Under the pieces are notes generated by a model, which worked only from the letters and a program-made list of their open reading frames with translations, searched no databases and was not told the DNA's origin. Below, piece after piece: positions 56,251 to 64,000 of a stretch of DNA of 64,000 bases (position 1 is its first letter; each line of letters opens with the position of its first letter). The DNA lies in NCBI RefSeq assembly GCF_002951615.1, contig NZ_CP019062.1, forward strand, positions 2,418,001 through 2,482,000, written 5' to 3'. A program made the position numbers and the translations under genes. This DNA is from Rahnella sikkimica. Lineage in GTDB: Bacteria > Pseudomonadota > Gammaproteobacteria > Enterobacterales > Enterobacteriaceae.

Positions 56251-56718
56251 ATGAGCCCACTGAAAGCCGGTGATCCTGCGCCGCAATTTAGTTTACCCGA
56301 TCAAGATGGTGAACAAATTAATCTGGCCGACTTCCAGGGACAGAAAGTCCTGGTCTATTTCTACCCGAAAGCCATGACACCAGGTTGCACCGTGCAAGCC
56401 TGTGGTCTTCGCGACAACATGGATCAGTTGAAAAGCGCAGGCGTTGAAGTGCTGGGGATCAGCACCGATAAGCCAGAAAAACTGTCACGCTTCGCGGAAA
56501 AAGAGCTGCTGAACTTCACTTTGCTGTCCGATGAAGATCACCAGGTTTGCGAACAGTTTGGCGTCTGGGGTGAAAAATCCTTTATGGGGAAAACCTACGA
56601 CGGCATCCATCGCATCAGCTTCCTGCTCGACGGCAATGGCAAGGTTGAGAAAGTGTTCAACGATTTCAAAACCACTAACCACCATGACATAGTAATGGCT
56701 TACCTGAACGGCAAATGA
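56251..56718 (+). CDS. bcp: Thioredoxin-dependent thiol peroxidase Bcp
   Basis: Atypical 2-Cys peroxiredoxin that reduces hydrogen and organic peroxides with thioredoxin. Peroxidatic Cys46 is in TPGCTVQAC and resolving Cys51 is five residues later. The length is 155 residues. A ribosome site (GGAG) precedes the ATG. It is co-transcribed with gcvR, the conserved order. Confidence 0.96.
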   Translation: MSPLKAGDPAPQFSLPDQDGEQINLADFQGQKVLVYFYPKAMTPGCTVQACGLRDNMDQLKSAGVEVLGISTDKPEKLSRFAEKELLNFTLLSDEDHQVCEQFGVWGEKSFMGKTYDGIHRISFLLDGNGKVEKVFNDFKTTNHHDIVMAYLNGK

Positions 56719-56772
56719 GCCATAAGATCACCTTCGCGCCATAAAAATGTGTTGGCTCCGGCGGTAGACAGT

Positions 56773-56797
56773 AAAAAAGCGCAGACGCGCTTTTTTT
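56773..56797. terminator. Terminator between bcp and perM
   Basis: AAAAAAGCGC, loop AGAC, GCGCTTTTTTT between convergent genes; T-tracts on both strands. Confidence 0.9.
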
Positions 56798-56828
56798 ATT
56801 GTTGCTGATGACCGAAATGCACCGCCCT

Positions 56829-57893
56829 TTAGACGGTTTCGTTTAAGGATTCATCGGGCCAGACGTGAACCACGGCTTTGACCAGCGTTGCCAGCGGTAT
56901 GGCGAAGAAGACGCCCCAGAATCCCCAAAGCCCGCCAAATACCACGACCGACAGAATAATCACCAGCGGATGCAGGTTCACGGCTTCCGAGAACAGCAGT
57001 GGCACGATAACGTTGCCGTCTAATCCCTGAACCACCAGATACGCCACAATCAGCGTCCAGAAATCCGCGCCAAGCCCCCACTGGAACATCGCCACAATCA
57101 CCACCGGAATCGTCACCAGCATCGCGCCGATGTAGGGGATCAGCACCGATATCCCGACCAGCACCGCCAGCAGCAGCGAATAACGCAGATCCATTATCCA
57201 GAACACCAGATAGGTCGCGACACCGACGATGATCATTTCCAGCACTTTTCCGCGAATATAATTGGTGATTTGCTGGTTCATCTCAGCCCAGACCTGCCCC
57301 GCCAGACCACGATCACGCGGCAAAATGCGGCGAACGGCGTTGAGCATCTGCTCTTTGTCCTTGAGCAAGAAGAACACCATCATTGGCACCAGAATCAGGT
57401 AAATCGCCAGCGTCAGTAACCCGACCAGCGACGCCAGTGAATATTTCACGACGGATTCACCCAGTCCTGAGAGCTTGCTGCGCAGATTTTCGGCCATCAT
57501 ATCGATGATGCCCGCATCCACCAAAGCCGGATAACGTTTGGGCAACGTGGCGGCAAAATCATAGAAACGGTTAAGCATACTCGGTAAATCGGCCAGCAGA
57601 TTAACGCCCTGCTGCCAGGTCACTGGCGCAACCACAAACATGCCGAGCAGTAAAATACCGGCGAAAATTATCAGCACCACGCTGACGGCCAGCGTGCGCG
57701 AAAGCCCGACGTGTTGCAGCCGCACCGTCGGCCATTCCAGGAGATATGCCAGCACAATCGCCACTAAAAGCGGAGCCAGAATGCCGTTGAGGAAATAAAG
57801 AATACAGAAACCCGCCACCAGAATAGCCAGCAGCGCGATAGCCTGCGGGTCAGTAAAGCGGCGGCGATACCATTGCAATAACATGTCCAACAT
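56829..57893 (-). CDS. perM: AI-2E family transporter / permease PerM
   Basis: Inner-membrane protein of 354 residues with about eight membrane segments. It follows E. coli PerM (YfgO), including LAPLLVAIVLAYLLEWPTVRLQ and SEAVNLHPLVIILSVVVFGGLWGFWGVFFAIPLATL. Family members export autoinducer-2 or act as Na/H antiporters; the role of PerM is not settled. ATG 57893 after AGGAG is chosen over an upstream start at 57962. It is divergent from bepA. Confidence 0.93.
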   Translation of the reverse strand: MLDMLLQWYRRRFTDPQAIALLAILVAGFCILYFLNGILAPLLVAIVLAYLLEWPTVRLQHVGLSRTLAVSVVLIIFAGILLLGMFVVAPVTWQQGVNLLADLPSMLNRFYDFAATLPKRYPALVDAGIIDMMAENLRSKLSGLGESVVKYSLASLVGLLTLAIYLILVPMMVFFLLKDKEQMLNAVRRILPRDRGLAGQVWAEMNQQITNYIRGKVLEMIIVGVATYLVFWIMDLRYSLLLAVLVGISVLIPYIGAMLVTIPVVIVAMFQWGLGADFWTLIVAYLVVQGLDGNVIVPLLFSEAVNLHPLVIILSVVVFGGLWGFWGVFFAIPLATLVKAVVHVWPDESLNETV

Positions 57894-58148
57894 CGTGGGA
57901 ACACTCCTGTGAATTCCGGGTCTGGCGGGTTTGCGCTGTTCGTTCCCTGCGCGCTCAGACACAAGTAACTATCTTTAAATCTCGTTGTCACACAACTGTC
58001 GCTGCGGAGTGTTTTAAACTCTCACGAGGATAGCTACTATAGAGAGCAGCGCAAAGAAAAGCGTCACAAAATAGCAATGTGACCAACAGTTCATGGACGA
58101 AAGGCTCTTAATGCTTATCGGCATCGCGGTTAACTTATTGGGAAGCAA

Positions 58149-59690
58149 ATGTTTATGGTTATGCGGTTGAAAAAAACGGTGATCGCTTTGTGCCTGGGCA
58201 GCCTGTTCACTGGCACAGTCCTCCCCGCAGGAGCCGACGACAGTTCATTCTGGTCGACGCCCGTTGGTTCTTCATCCCAAAATACCCGTTCGCCTTCAGC
58301 CCCGGCGACGAGCGACCAGCTTCCCGACATCGGCACCACTGCGGGCGGGACGCTCAGTATTAATCAGGAATTGCAGATGGGCGATTTTTACGTCCGTCAG
58401 ATGCGCGCCAGCACCCCGCTGATTAATGATCCGTTGCTGAATCAATATATTAATGCGCTGGGGCAACGTCTGGTGGCCCACGCGTATTCCGTCCGCACGC
58501 CTTTCCATTTCTTTATCGTCAATAACGATGAGCTGAACGCCTTTGCCTTCTTCGGCGGCAACGTGGTGCTTCACTCCTCGCTGTTCCGTTATACCGATAA
58601 CGAAAGCCAGCTGGCATCGGTTATGGCGCACGAAATTTCTCACGTGACGCAACGCCATCTGGCGCGTGCGATGGAAGATCAGCAGCGTAACGCGCCGCTG
58701 ACGTGGGTTGGCGCGCTCGGATCGATTCTTCTGGCAATGGCCAGCCCGCAAATGGGTATGGCGGCGCTGACCGGCACACTGGCCGGAACCGCGCAGGGGA
58801 TGATCAGCTTCACGCAGGCCAACGAACAGGAAGCTGACCGTATCGGAATTCAGGTATTACAGCGTTCTGGTTTTGACCCGCAGGCAATGCCCGCTTTCCT
58901 GCAAAAACTCGCCGATCAGGCCAGTTATTCGACCCGACCGCCGGAAATGCTGCTGACGCACCCGTTGCCGGATAGCCGTCTGGCCGACATCCGCAACCGC
59001 GCCAACCAGATGCCGCACCTGTTTGTCCAGTCGTCGCAGGACTACGTGATGGCGAAAGTGCGTATCCTCGGGATGTACGGCTCAGAAAGCTATCCGCTCT
59101 CCGATGACTATCTGAACAAACTGAGCAACGGCAACATCCGCGAACAGCTGGCGTCGAAATACGGTCACGCATTGCAGTTCTATAAAGCGAAAAAATTCGA
59201 TCAGGCGCGCGCCATTCTTGAGCCGCTGCTGGCAACCTATCCGGGCAACGAATGGTTGCTCGATTTATCCACCGATAATGACATCGACAGTAAACGCGCT
59301 CCGCAGGCGATCGCCCGTCTGGAGCAGGCTGGTGCCGCGACCAGTTCAAACCCTGTTTTGCAGCTGAACCTGGCGAATGCCTATCTGGAAGGCGCAAAAC
59401 CGGCGAATGCCATGAAAATCCTGAACCGTTATACGTTCAATTATCCGGGCGATCCGAACGGCTGGGATTTATTGTCTCAGGCCGCCGCCGCGCAAGGCTT
59501 ACGTGCGCAGGAACTGGCCGCCCGCGCTGAAAGTATGGCGCTGGTCGGGCGTCTGGATCAGGCGATTGAAATGCTGAGTAATGCCAGCGCGCTGCAGAAA
59601 TTAGGCAGCCTCGAGCAGGCCCGTTACGATGCACGTATTGATCAGCTCCGCCAGTTGCAGGGGCGTTTCCGCCAGTATCAGAAAGGCTGA
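58149..59690 (+). CDS. bepA: Beta-barrel assembly-enhancing protease BepA
   Basis: Periplasmic metalloprotease-chaperone that helps LptD mature and degrades stalled barrels. It has a signal peptide (residues 1 to about 29), an M48 protease domain with HExxH ([12 protein letters not shown]) and downstream EADRIG, then a C-terminal TPR domain (about 340-513). A Ser/Thr/Asn-rich insert of about 25 residues follows the signal peptide and is longer than in E. coli (513 against 487). ATG 58155 or 58161 are possible alternative starts. Confidence 0.95.
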   Translation: MFMVMRLKKTVIALCLGSLFTGTVLPAGADDSSFWSTPVGSSSQNTRSPSAPATSDQLPDIGTTAGGTLSINQELQMGDFYVRQMRASTPLINDPLLNQYINALGQRLVAHAYSVRTPFHFFIVNNDELNAFAFFGGNVVLHSSLFRYTDNESQLASVMAHEISHVTQRHLARAMEDQQRNAPLTWVGALGSILLAMASPQMGMAALTGTLAGTAQGMISFTQANEQEADRIGIQVLQRSGFDPQAMPAFLQKLADQASYSTRPPEMLLTHPLPDSRLADIRNRANQMPHLFVQSSQDYVMAKVRILGMYGSESYPLSDDYLNKLSNGNIREQLASKYGHALQFYKAKKFDQARAILEPLLATYPGNEWLLDLSTDNDIDSKRAPQAIARLEQAGAATSSNPVLQLNLANAYLEGAKPANAMKILNRYTFNYPGDPNGWDLLSQAAAAQGLRAQELAARAESMALVGRLDQAIEMLSNASALQKLGSLEQARYDARIDQLRQLQGRFRQYQKG

Positions 59691-59716
59691 TGTCAGAATC
59701 TGTCAGGGAGAAAATA

Positions 59717-60073
59717 ATGTCAGGTGAAGTTACGATTTACCACAATCCGCGCTGCTCGAAGAGTCGCGAAACGTTGAAACTGCTGGAAGATGAAGGTATT
59801 ACGCCGGAAGTGATCTTGTATCTGGACACGCCTCCATCTGCCGAAACGTTGCAAGGTTTGCTGAAAAAGCTGGGATTCAGTTCTGCTCGCGAGCTGATCC
59901 GCAAAGGCGAAGAGATTTATAAGACGCTGAATCTGGCCGATAAAAGTCTGAGGGAAGATCAGCTTTTGCAGGCGATGGTGGAAAACCCGAAACTGATTGA
60001 ACGTCCGATTGTGATTGCCAACGGCAAAGCGCGTTTAGGCCGGCCGCCGGAACAGGTGAAAGAGATTTTGTAA
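59717..60073 (+). CDS. yfgD: ArsC-family reductase YfgD
   Basis: Arsenate-reductase-like protein of 118 residues with the catalytic Cys in IYHNPRCSKSRETL and the conserved C-terminal RPIVIANGKARLGRPPEQV. The role in arsenate resistance is by family only; no ars genes are nearby. I choose ATG 59717, after AGGGAG, which gives the E. coli length. A start at 59690 overlapping the bepA stop is possible and adds nine residues. Confidence 0.93.
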   Translation: MSGEVTIYHNPRCSKSRETLKLLEDEGITPEVILYLDTPPSAETLQGLLKKLGFSSARELIRKGEEIYKTLNLADKSLREDQLLQAMVENPKLIERPIVIANGKARLGRPPEQVKEIL

Positions 60074-60089
60074 TTCCCCGCATCAAATT

Positions 60090-60110
60090 CGGGTTCGTCA
60101 TACGAACCCG
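60090..60110. terminator. Hairpin between yfgD and hda
   Basis: CGGGTTCGT (60090-60098), loop CAT, ACGAACCCG (60102-60110): a perfect nine-base stem between convergent genes, with only a short T-rich tail. Confidence 0.75.
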
Positions 60111-60136
60111 GATCTTCTCCGATTTTCAGCCCTGAT

Positions 60137-60838
60137 TTACAGCCCCAGAATTTCTTTCACAAACGGTATCGTGAGTTTCCGCTGCGCTGTAATGGATGCG
60201 CGATCGAGCTGATCCAATGTCATAAACAACGTCCGCATTTCGCGATCCAAACGTTTTAACAGGAAACGACCCACGTCTTCCGGCAATTCAAACCCGCGCA
60301 GTTTGGCGCGCAGCTGTAATGCCTGAAGTTTTTCTTCGTCAGAAAGCGGCTGGAGTTTATAGATTTGCCCCCAGTCGAGACGGGAAGCGAGATCCGGCAG
60401 GCTGAGATTCAGCTGACGCGGAGGACGATCGCCGGTAATAAACAATCGCGTGCGGCCGGTTTCAAGAATTCGGTTATACAGATGAAAAACGGCGGCTTCC
60501 CATTCATCATCCCCGGCAATCCCTTCGATATTATCAATGCAAACCAGCGCCAGATGCTCCATGCCGTCCAGCACTTCAGGGACGAAATACGCGCGCTTGT
60601 CTAAAGGCACATAACCCACGGCTTCACCGCGTTGTGATAATTCGGCGCAGGCTGCGTGTAAAAGATGGCTGCGGCCACCGCCTTCGCGGGACCAGAAATA
60701 GATATACGTGCCGTGTTCCTGATGCAATGCGGTCTGAATCGCAGAAAGCAGAGAAGAGTTTTCTCCCGGATGAAAACTGGCAAACGTTTCATCATCGGGC
60801 AGATAAAGTGGCAGGGAAAGCTGTGCCGGCGTATTCAG
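60137..60838 (-). CDS. hda: DnaA inactivator Hda
   Basis: AAA+ protein that, with the DNA-loaded beta clamp, makes DnaA hydrolyse its ATP and so stops re-initiation. The clamp-binding motif QLSLPL is near the N-terminus, and the AAA+ Walker A is degenerate ([10 protein letters not shown]). I choose the CTG at 60838, three bases after GAGGTG. It gives 233 residues starting [14 protein letters not shown], the same as E. coli Hda, which is reported to start at CUG. In-frame GTG 60844 and TTG 60853 are alternatives. Confidence 0.9.
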   Translation of the reverse strand: MNTPAQLSLPLYLPDDETFASFHPGENSSLLSAIQTALHQEHGTYIYFWSREGGGRSHLLHAACAELSQRGEAVGYVPLDKRAYFVPEVLDGMEHLALVCIDNIEGIAGDDEWEAAVFHLYNRILETGRTRLFITGDRPPRQLNLSLPDLASRLDWGQIYKLQPLSDEEKLQALQLRAKLRGFELPEDVGRFLLKRLDREMRTLFMTLDQLDRASITAQRKLTIPFVKEILGL

Positions 60839-60965
60839 AAGCACCTCAAACAAAGCGGCATGAAGACCGCAGATGTTGTCACGTCAATAAAAGGAACTGC
60901 CGAATTCTAGCAAGGATCCGTGTTGAAATGAACTGTGCCCGGTGCAACCGCTTGCGATCCGAGCA

Positions 60966-60998
60966 CCTGGCCGGTTACCCGCAGGCAAACCGGCCAGG
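60966..60998. terminator. Hairpin between hda and uraA
   Basis: Eleven-base perfect stem CCTGGCCGGTT (60966-60976) with AACCGGCCAGG (60988-60998). No T-tract follows on the minus strand, so it may be a stabilising end of the upp-uraA transcript. Confidence 0.6.
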
Positions 60999-61009
60999 AA
61001 AGATCACCG

Positions 61010-62302
61010 TCAGACTGGCGGATTTTCCCGCTCGTCTTCGACATCAATGATCTGTTCTTCGCCGCGGAAAATTTCGATCACTTTGAACAACAGGCTCAGG
61101 AAGATACCGACGATCGTGGCCAGCGCCATGCCTTTCAGCTCCGCCGCACCGATGTGGATCTTCGCGCCGCTGACGCCGATGATCAGGATCACCGCCGTCA
61201 AAATCAGGTTCTGCGCTTTGTTGTAATCCACTTTCGATTCAATCAGCACGCGGATACCGGATGCGCCAATTACGCCGTACAACAGCAGGGAAACGCCGCC
61301 CATCACCGGAACCGGAACGGCCTGAATTGCCGCTGCCAGTTTCCCGATACAGGAAAGCAGGATCGCCAGAATCGCCGCGCCGCCAATAACCCAGGTGCTG
61401 TAAACCTTGGTAATCGCCATCACGCCAATGTTTTCGCCGTAGGTGGTGTTTGGCGTCGAGCCGAAGAAACCCGACAGCACGGTAGAAAGGCCGTTTGCCA
61501 GCATGGAACGGTGCAGACCCGGATCACGCAGCAAATCTTTCTTCACAATGTTCGCCGTCACGACCAGATGCCCGACGTGTTCAGCAATAACCACCAGTGC
61601 CGCAGGCAGAATGGTCAGAATAGCGATCCATTCGAAACGCGGCGTGTAGAAGGTTGGCAGAGCAAACCAGTGCGCGCTCGCAATCGCAGAAACATCCACA
61701 ACGCCCATAAAGAAGGACAGCGCATAACCCACCAGCACGCCAATCAGAATCGGGATAATCGCCAGGAATCCACGGAACAGCACGGAGCCCAGAATGGTCA
61801 CCGACAGCGTGACCAGAGAGATGATGATGGTCTTGGAATCCACCGGCACGCCGTCAGCCGGCAGCAAACCGGCCATATTGGCGGCTACACCGGCCAGCTC
61901 CAGCCCGATGACGGCAACGATTGCGCCCATCGCCGCAGGCGGGAACATCACGTTAATCCAGCCAATCCCGGCTTTCTTAACAATCAGCGCCACCAGACAG
62001 AACAACACGCCACAGGCAATAAATCCGCCCAGCGCTACTTCATACCCCATCGGCAGCAGCAACAGCACCGGTGAAATGAACGCGAAGCTTGAACCCAGAT
62101 ACGCCGGTATTTTCCCTTTACAGACAAATAAATACAGCAAAGTCCCTATGCCATTGAACAGCAGCACCGTTGCCGGATTAATTTTGAACAGAATGGGAAC
62201 CAGAACGGTGGCACCAAACATGGCAAACAGATGCTGGAAACTCAGGGGGATTGTCTGCAGTAAAGGCGGACGCTCGCTTACCCCGATGACACGACGGGTC
62301 AT
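61010..62302 (-). CDS. uraA: Uracil:proton symporter UraA
   Basis: NCS2-family transporter that imports uracil. The 430 residues have 14 membrane segments and align with E. coli UraA (MTRRVIGVSERPPLLQTIPLS, YLGSSFAFISPVLLLLPMGYEVALGG, FGSTPNTTYGENIGVMA). The substrate-binding Glu residues lie in VVIAEHVGHL and TTYGENIG. ATG 62302 is the family start. It follows upp, with a terminator in between. Confidence 0.96.
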   Translation of the reverse strand: MTRRVIGVSERPPLLQTIPLSFQHLFAMFGATVLVPILFKINPATVLLFNGIGTLLYLFVCKGKIPAYLGSSFAFISPVLLLLPMGYEVALGGFIACGVLFCLVALIVKKAGIGWINVMFPPAAMGAIVAVIGLELAGVAANMAGLLPADGVPVDSKTIIISLVTLSVTILGSVLFRGFLAIIPILIGVLVGYALSFFMGVVDVSAIASAHWFALPTFYTPRFEWIAILTILPAALVVIAEHVGHLVVTANIVKKDLLRDPGLHRSMLANGLSTVLSGFFGSTPNTTYGENIGVMAITKVYSTWVIGGAAILAILLSCIGKLAAAIQAVPVPVMGGVSLLLYGVIGASGIRVLIESKVDYNKAQNLILTAVILIIGVSGAKIHIGAAELKGMALATIVGIFLSLLFKVIEIFRGEEQIIDVEDERENPPV

Positions 62303-62342
62303 AAATTGATCCTCTGTGAATGATGACGAGTAAAAAAAAATC

Positions 62343-62369
62343 AAAAAAAAGCCGACTTCTCAGTCGGCT
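62343..62369 (-). terminator. Terminator between upp and uraA
   Basis: On the minus strand AGCCGACT (62369-62362), loop GAGA, AGTCGGCT (62357-62350) and then a long T-run (62350-62343). It must be read through for uraA expression from the upp promoter, or uraA has another promoter. Confidence 0.88.
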
Positions 62370-62374
62370 ATTGC

Positions 62375-63001
62375 TTACTTGGTACCAAATATCTTGTCGC
62401 CCGCATCGCCGAGCCCCGGCATGATGTAGCCTTTCTCGTTGAGCCCCTGATCCACCGAGGCGGTATACAGCTCGACGTCCGGGTGCGCAGCTTCGAGAGC
62501 GGCGATCCCTTCCGGTGCCGCCACCAGCACCAGAACTTTAATGCTCTGGCAGCCCGCTTTTTTCAGCAGGTCGATGGTGGCGATCATGGAACCGCCGGTT
62601 GCCAGCATCGGGTCAACCACCAGCGCCAGACGTTCTTCGATGTTAGAAACCAGCTTCTGGAAGTACGGCACAGGCTTCAGGGTTTCTTCATCGCGGTACA
62701 CGCCCACTACGCTGATACGCGCGCTCGGGACGTGTTCCAGTACACCTTCCATCATGCCCAAACCGGCACGCAGGATTGGCACAACGGTAATTTTCTTGCC
62801 CTTGATCTGATCGATTTCAACCGGACCACACCAGCCTTCGATAGTCACTTTTTCAGTTTCTAAATCGGCAGTGGCTTCATACGTCAGAAGACTACCCACC
62901 TCAGAAGCCAGTTCGCGAAAACGTTTTGTGCTGATGTCGTTTTCACGCATCAGGCCCAGCTTGTGTTTCACCAGCGGGTGTTTCACCTCAACGATCTTCA
63001 T
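62375..63001 (-). CDS. upp: Uracil phosphoribosyltransferase Upp
   Basis: Salvages uracil to UMP with PRPP. The 208 residues match E. coli Upp. The PRPP-binding motif is [20 protein letters not shown] and the uracil-binding end is [23 protein letters not shown] precedes the ATG. The promoter has a T-tract start site that allows UTP-dependent control. Confidence 0.97.
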   Translation of the reverse strand: MKIVEVKHPLVKHKLGLMRENDISTKRFRELASEVGSLLTYEATADLETEKVTIEGWCGPVEIDQIKGKKITVVPILRAGLGMMEGVLEHVPSARISVVGVYRDEETLKPVPYFQKLVSNIEERLALVVDPMLATGGSMIATIDLLKKAGCQSIKVLVLVAAPEGIAALEAAHPDVELYTASVDQGLNEKGYIMPGLGDAGDKIFGTK

Positions 63002-63030
63002 TATTTATTCTCCTAAGGTGGTTGGACTGC

Positions 63031-63052
63031 AAAAAAAAATCGCGAGATTATA
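63031..63052 (-). promoter_or_regulatory. upp promoter with T-tract initiation site
   Basis: On the minus strand TATAAT (63052-63047) is followed six bases later by the initiation region GATTTTTTTTTG (nine Ts at 63039-63031). E. coli upp uses a similar sequence: at high UTP the polymerase stutters on the T-run or picks a start that gives non-productive transcripts. The -35 is weak. Confidence 0.75.
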
Positions 63053-63152
63053 ACGCCATTTTTTTTGAACGCCATACGAATTAGCCTGATCTGGATCATC
63101 AGGAACCCGGTTAGAGTATAGTCAGCCTAAAAACATCATCCGAATAAGGCGC

Positions 63153-63168
63153 TCGCAAACGTTTGCCT
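63153..63168 (+). promoter_or_regulatory. PurR operator of purM
   Basis: The 16-mer TCGCAAACGTTTGCCT contains the perfect palindrome GCAAACGTTTGC and fits the PurR consensus. It lies 66 bases before the purM start, as in E. coli, so repression by purines is expected. Confidence 0.9.
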
Positions 63169-63233
63169 GCGCTGTTAGAATTGCCGCGCATTATTCTTCA
63201 ACCACCAACCCAAACCGCCGTGGGGACTTCGCA

Positions 63234-64000
63234 GTGACCGACAAAACCTCTCTCAGCTATAAAGACGCAGGCGTAGATATCGATGCCGGTAACGCATTGG
63301 TAGATCGCATTAAAGGTGTAGTAAAACAGACCCGTCGCCCGGAAGTTATGGGTGGATTGGGCGGTTTTGGTGCTCTCTGCGCGCTGCCGCAAAAATATCG
63401 TGAACCCGTGCTGGTTTCGGGTACCGACGGCGTTGGCACCAAGCTGCGTCTGGCCATGGATTTAAAACGCCACGATACCATCGGTATCGATCTGGTCGCG
63501 ATGTGCGTCAACGACTTGATCGTTCAGGGCGCTGAACCGCTGTTCTTCCTCGACTACTACGCCACCGGCAAACTGGACGTCGACACCGCCGCCAGCGTGA
63601 TAACCGGTATTGCAGAAGGCTGTAAGCAGTCTGGCTGTGCGTTAGTCGGCGGCGAAACCGCTGAAATGCCGGGGATGTATCACGGCGAAGATTACGACGT
63701 CGCAGGCTTCTGCGTCGGCGTGGTGGAAAAATCAGAAATTATCGATGGCAGCAAAGTCGCAGACGGCGACGTGCTGATCGGCCTGGCCGCCAGTGGCCCG
63801 CATTCCAACGGCTACTCGCTGGTACGCAAAATTCTGGAAGTCAGCAAAACCAATCCGGAAACCACCGATCTGGCGGGTAAATCTCTGGCAGACCATTTGC
63901 TGGCACCGACCAAAATTTACGTGAAATCGATCCTCAATCTGATCGAAAACGTCGAGGTGCACGGTATCGTCCACCTGACCGGCGGCGGCTTCTGGGAAAA
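63234..64000 (+). CDS. purM: Phosphoribosylformylglycinamidine cyclo-ligase PurM (partial)
   Basis: AIR synthetase, fifth step of purine synthesis. The start is GTG 63234, as in E. coli, with [22 protein letters not shown]. Conserved segments are [41 protein letters not shown] and [14 protein letters not shown]. The frame is open to the window end; about 255 of some 345 residues are present. purN probably follows. Confidence 0.96.
   Translation, partial: MTDKTSLSYKDAGVDIDAGNALVDRIKGVVKQTRRPEVMGGLGGFGALCALPQKYREPVLVSGTDGVGTKLRLAMDLKRHDTIGIDLVAMCVNDLIVQGAEPLFFLDYYATGKLDVDTAASVITGIAEGCKQSGCALVGGETAEMPGMYHGEDYDVAGFCVGVVEKSEIIDGSKVADGDVLIGLAASGPHSNGYSLVRKILEVSKTNPETTDLAGKSLADHLLAPTKIYVKSILNLIENVEVHGIVHLTGGGFWE

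Noticed and set aside
60935..62074. 379-codon plus-strand frame opposite uraA
   Set aside because: Gln/Asn/Arg/His-rich antisense of a membrane protein; uraA is certain.

Overview
The window is ordinary chromosome of an enterobacterial gammaproteobacterium. Protein sequences and gene order point to the Yersiniaceae (Rahnella, Ewingella or Serratia type); this is inferred from recognised proteins, not from a database search. Almost every base is in a recognisable gene. I see no prophage, insertion sequence, integron or CRISPR array.

Region 1 (1-13.7 kb) is the cell-envelope and lipoate block that E. coli carries near 14 min: leuS (3' part), lptE, holA, nadD, rsfS, rlmH, mrdA (PBP2), rodA, rlpA, dacA, ybeD, lipB, a ybeF-type LysR gene, lipA, then tatE. 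cobC is absent between nadD and rsfS. mrdA carries a one-base shift near its 3' end that replaces the last ~41 residues.

Region 2 (14.2-25.1 kb) fills the interval E. coli has between tatE and cspE. It holds a MASE2 diguanylate cyclase, a polar amino-acid type ABC transporter, a YbeM-type amidase, a 4,5-dihydroxyphthalate-decarboxylase-like protein, a divergent MocR regulator, a GNAT acetyltransferase, a fluoride riboswitch with crcB, a tiny predicted membrane peptide with an OmpR/PmrA-like direct repeat, a TetR-Bcr/CflA efflux pair, and cspE.

Region 3 (25.3-41.6 kb) is the most species-specific part: a DUF2076 protein, an orphan Fur-box iron-complex binding protein, a prolyl oligopeptidase, two cupins, a lipoprotein, a second MASE2 cyclase, an unknown gene preceded by a near-consensus LexA box, a LysR/quinone-oxidoreductase pair, tRNA-Arg(UCU), an L-lactate/2-hydroxyacid dehydrogenase, folD-ybcJ, two divergent secreted proteins, and nudK.

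Region 4 (41.7-64 kb) follows E. coli's 55-56 min order almost gene for gene: acrD, the 19-codon ypfM, yffB, dapE, ypfN, ypfH, tmcA, ypfJ, purC, bamC, dapA, gcvR, bcp, perM, bepA, yfgD, hda, uraA, upp and purM (5' part). Two insertions differ from E. coli: an M15 peptidase translationally coupled to dapE, and a DUF441 membrane protein between tmcA and ypfJ. Regulatory sequence is clear at several places: a PurR box before purM, a T-tract start at upp, many convergent terminators, and a hairpin leader before acrD.

The strongest leads for something new are the LexA-box orphan gene (33.4-33.9 kb), the 30-residue membrane peptide (22.7 kb), the amidase/decarboxylase-like/ABC/MocR cluster (15.3-21.5 kb), the acrD leader, and the mrdA frameshift.
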